In this document: positions 60,801 to 64,000 of the stretch, piece after piece
Layout of the letters: each line of letters begins with the position of its first letter
Numbering within the stretch: position 1 is the stretch's first letter
DNA from: Chamaecyparis obtusa
Lineage: Eukaryota > Streptophyta > Pinopsida > Cupressales > Cupressaceae
DNA: 64,000 nt
Reading direction: 5' to 3'
Assembly (NCBI GenBank): GCA_027943335.1
Contig: BSBK01006427.1
Span: 2,501 to 66,500 of the forward strand
Program-made: the position numbers and the translations under genes
Notes under the pieces: generated by a model
What the model was told of the DNA's origin: nothing
What the model saw: the letters and a program-made list of their open reading frames with translations, nothing else
The model's database searches: none

Positions 60801-62190
60801 AATAGGTTTAGCTATTCTCTCCTCTATTTCATCAAATTCCCCAACAATATTGTCAAATTCAGCTTCTGAATACTTGGCAACCTCTTCCTAATACTCAACA
60901 ACATTTTCTTGTAGCTTGGCATGTTCTTGTTTTCTTTCGGCACTATTTTCTTGATGCTCGATAGCATCTATCTATCGCTCGACATTGCCTACCTAAGACT
61001 CAACATCAAGTGCAAGTTTGTTACTTGCCTCTTCATGTTCCTCAATGTACACAAAAGATCTATAATCTTCTGGTTCTCTTTTGCTATCAGCTTCATTTCT
61101 TTCTACATACTCATCAATTTTCACATTCACACTTTCCACAATTTTGTTAGTGTTAGAGTTCAAACACTTGTAAACTTTAATTTTTTTGGAATACCCTAGG
61201 AATATGCCTTCATCACTCTTAGCATCAAACTTTCCATTCATGGTGTCTTTTAATATATAGCACTTACTTCCAAAGATTCTAAAGTATTTAACACTTAGTG
61301 CATACCCATGCCATAATTCATAGGGTGTCAGATTTGTACCTTTCTTGATCTGTACCTAGTTAAGAGTGTAGAAATCAATGCTTATAGCTTCTTTCCAGTA
61401 TTTATGTGCCACATTATTTTCAATCAACAATGTCCTTGCATAATCCAAGATAGATCTGTTTCTCCTTTCTACTATACCATTCTATGGAGGTGTTCTAGGT
61501 GTAGACATCTGTCTTTTAATTCCTCTATCATTTCAAAATAGATTGAATTCACTTGATGTAAATTCTTCACCTCGGTCAGATCTAAGACATTTTAGGTTCC
61601 TACCTGTCTCCTTCTCAACTTTAGCCAAATACCACTTAAAGGATTGAAAAGCTTCAGATTTTTTTTTAAGAAACATTACATGCATCATCCTAGTATGATC
61701 ATCAACAAATAAGATAAAGTATCTATAACCACAATAACTTTGTACACCCATAGGTCCACAAAGGTTAGTATGAACCAAATCTAAAAAAATTTTAGAAGTA
61801 AAGGATTTTCTCTTAAAACTTGACTTTGTTATCTTTCCTAACTAGCATTCCTTGCACATCATAGGGTTTCTTCAATCTAGGCAGACCTCTTACCTTTTTC
61901 TTCTTACTTATCTCTACCAGATTGTCAAAGTTAACATGACATAACAAAATATCATCAAGTTGTGCAATTAAACATGTTTCTTCAGATAGGTCAAGATAGA
62001 AAAAATTACCTCTAGTTTTATCTCCACTTCCAATTAGTTCTCCAGTAGCATCAAATATTTTAGCTTTCTTGTGATGAAATTCCACTCGGTAACTAGTTTT
62101 GTTGAGCTCAGAAACACTTAACAAATTATAATTAAGACCTTCAACCCAATATGCATTTTCACAAGATATCTTATTAGTCAGTTTAATCAA
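60801..62190 (-). pseudogene. Element H integrase region
   Basis: A pre-integrase part (62190-61860; GLNYNLLSVSELN, HVNFDNLVEI) is in a frame different from its neighbours, which implies 1-bp indels near 62195 and 61857. The core follows with LVHTNLCGP, LFVDDHTRMMHVMFL, CLRSDRGEEFTS (61778-61533) and, after stops, NGIVERRNRSILDYARTLL near 61460. A long acidic linker with YEI-type repeats between integrase and RT covers 61241-60801. Confidence 0.85.
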
Positions 62191-63416
62191 ACCTTTCCTC
62201 TAACAAGACATGGTGCATCATTACCAAATTTTACACTTTTACCTATGTAATGATGTAAGGTCTCAAAATTATTTTTGTCACCGGTCATGTGATGTGAACA
62301 ACCACTATCAATAATCCATTTATCACTCTTGTTCACATAGGATATCAATGTAGTTTTATCATCCTCATTAGATTCATCGTTCATTGCAACATAGACTACC
62401 TCAATTTCAAAATCATCACTATCAGTGTCAATCTCTTTTTCAACAATGTAACAAGATTTCTTACCTTTTCCTTTGTAATCCTTATTCCTTCGGTAGCTTC
62501 TATCATCTCTTCTATCTTTGTATTTTATTTTTCTATCATCATCTTTATCCTTCTTGTCAGGACATCTAGCAACTATATGACCAACTTTATTACATGCAAA
62601 ACATATAATAGGGAGTTTACCTTTATACTTTCCTTTTCCTCTTCTCACTCTTCTATCCATAAGAGCTTCTTGATCTTCCAGTTCTTCATCAAAAGTGTCA
62701 CTATCACTTTCACTTTCACTTTCACTGATGCATCTTTCTTTTTCTTTCTTTGGCTTGTTCAGAACTAGCTGTGACTTGAAAGCATATTCAACATTACCAA
62801 TGCTTCCAATAGTGAAATTATCATAGTTAGAAAGTTCAAAAGCAGTCAGCTTACCAAGAAAACTTTCCAAAGTAAGCACATTAGCAGAGTTACATCTAGA
62901 TTCTTGAATAGCTGAGATCTTAATAGCATATGTAGGATGCAGGATTCTTATTACTTTTCCAATTATAGTTTCATCATCAATAACCCCATTTTCTCCTCTA
63001 ATAGCATTCACAACTTCTTTTATTCTACCATAATATTATGCAATGTTTTCACCTTCTTGCATTCCCATTTCATCAAACTTACCTCTAAGACTCTCGGCCT
63101 TTACTTTCAGTACATTTAAGTCACCACCATAGATCCTTGCAAGAGTGTCCCACATCTCCTTAGCAGTTGTGCAATCCTTAATGTCCTCAAATTTTAGATA
63201 TCTTAGGGTAGATGCAATTTCTAGCATTGCCTGATTATGTTCTTGCTTAGCTCTCATTTCTTTGACAATTAAAGGTGTGATAGGTGAGACATAGCCATTC
63301 TCAATGTAGTACTTTGTAGAGTCACCAATACCAGCCAGATGTAGCTTCATCAAGCTTTTCCATGCAGGGAAGTTTTTCTTATTCAGCTTCGGTACCTCCT
63401 TATACATCCTGATCAT
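62191..63416 (-). pseudogene. Element H gag and protease
   Basis: ATG at 63416 (MIRMYKEVPKLNKKNFPAWK); the upstream codon at 63425 is TTG. It has the Gag domain of copia elements (AKEMWDTLARIYGGD), one TAA near 63036, a Ser/Asp/Glu-rich segment, the CCHC knuckle CFACNKVGHIVARC at about 62603-62562, a Lys/Arg-rich patch, and the protease active site WIIDSGCSHHMTG near 62309. The frame is lost near 62195. Confidence 0.88.
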
Positions 63417-63471
63417 TTCCTTCAAGCCCCTTTAAACTTGTTTTCTGTCAACACTAATAATAAGCAACAAA

Positions 63472-63483
63472 GCTCTGATACCA
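63472..63483 (-). promoter_or_regulatory. Element H primer-binding site (tRNA-iMet)
   Basis: TGGTATCAGAGC on the minus strand, a perfect 12-base match to the initiator-Met tRNA complement, five bases from the LTR. Confidence 0.9.
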
Positions 63484-63488
63484 ATTTT

Positions 63489-64000
63489 TGATATGATTTA
63501 GAACAATAGAGAGGGGGGGTGAATCAGTTGTTCTCAGATCCTGATGTATAAAACAAACTTAAATTTTTTTCCTAAAATCAGATCCAATAACCAAAACAAA
63601 CTCGGTCATCACTGATTCAAAAATAGAAACATATAGCAATGTAGTCCACTACCCAGCTGTAACTTAACTTGCAAAAAATAGAAATGTTCAAACCAAAACA
63701 TTCACACAAGTATTAACACCAAGATTTATAGTGGAAACCCAATTTGGGAAAAACCACTTTGTAACATGCTACTATTATTTTCACTCTTCTAAAGTGAGCT
63801 CAGTTAAAAGCCAACCCTATCGAAGGTTACAATACACACTATCAAGTGTGACTTGATTAAAGGATTTCAATCACCCTATTACAAGTGAGCCTTGTCATAG
63901 AACTTACATACACTCCATTAGAATGAAACTTTGTTCAAAGGATTTAACATATCACTATTAGGTCAACCTCCATTAAAAGGATTTTGACTATTACAATGGT
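63489..64000 (-). repeat. Element H 5' LTR, partial
   Basis: It aligns with 57170-57690 and runs off the window. The two copies look very similar, which indicates that H is younger than the chromovirus D. Confidence 0.88.

Larger units (their letters stand above)
57170..64000 (-). mobile_element. Element H: Ty1/copia, 5' LTR cut by window edge
   Basis: On the minus strand: a partial 5' LTR (63489-64000), perfect tRNA-iMet primer-binding site, gag, protease, integrase, RT, RNase H, then polypurine tract and a complete 3' LTR (57170-58670). ATTGT at 57165-57169 would be its left target duplication; the right one is outside. It contains two frameshifts and a number of stops. It is the only copia element here with all pol domains visible, and its terminal signals resemble those of element C. 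Confidence 0.88.

Noticed and set aside
1..64000. CRISPR array, rRNA genes, bacterial operon features
   Set aside because: No regularly spaced identical repeats with unique spacers, no rRNA sequence, and all coding evidence is of plant retrotransposons.

Overview
The window is plant nuclear DNA made almost entirely of LTR retrotransposons. No single-copy host gene, rRNA, convincing tRNA or CRISPR array was found. Long AT-rich repeats, chromoviruses, Tat-type Ty3/gypsy and Ty1/copia elements nested in one another, and non-coding spacers point to a large-genome seed plant. A conifer is my guess, but that is inference.

Layout. Positions 1-9.8 kb are low-information DNA with foldback repeats (195-347, 383-654 and a 908-bp one at 799-1706), a TA/CA microsatellite near 4.4 kb, a worn copia LTR end near 6.7 kb and an internal duplication at 8.5-9.3 kb. 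At 10.2-15.2 kb lies a minus-strand Gag-protease remnant (G) with an LTR-like block (F1). From 15.2 to 55.1 kb is a nest. A copia element E (minus) is split inside its integrase by chromovirus D (plus, 15493-54544). D's 3' LTR is split by C (minus, 21345-54429), a polymerase-less element. C's Gag zinc-knuckle region is split by A (plus, 26701-52661). Inside A lies B (minus, 33669 to about 49790), a Tat-like Ty3/gypsy element. Five-base flanking duplications, each differing at one base, support the D, C and A insertions. The E and C reading frames resume exactly when D or A is removed. The right side holds a second F block, a 60-bp perfect palindrome, the 5' end of chromovirus I, and a nearly complete copia element H (minus, from 57170 to beyond the window).

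Most unusual content. B carries, between pol and its 3' LTR, an antisense gene for a plant-mobile-domain (PMD) protein with its own TATA box and two introns with good splice sites. Clusters of the palindrome TATCGCGCGATA lie in its first intron and in the leaders of A and B. A and B share LTR, leader and 3' sequences in inverted arrangement, and A has a Ser/His-rich ORF in place of gag-pol. C encodes Gag with four zinc knuckles plus an unrecognised ORF of about 1024 codons and shares terminal signals with copia H, which suggests an H-like helper. The coding regions of B and C are broken by many stops but no frameshifts.
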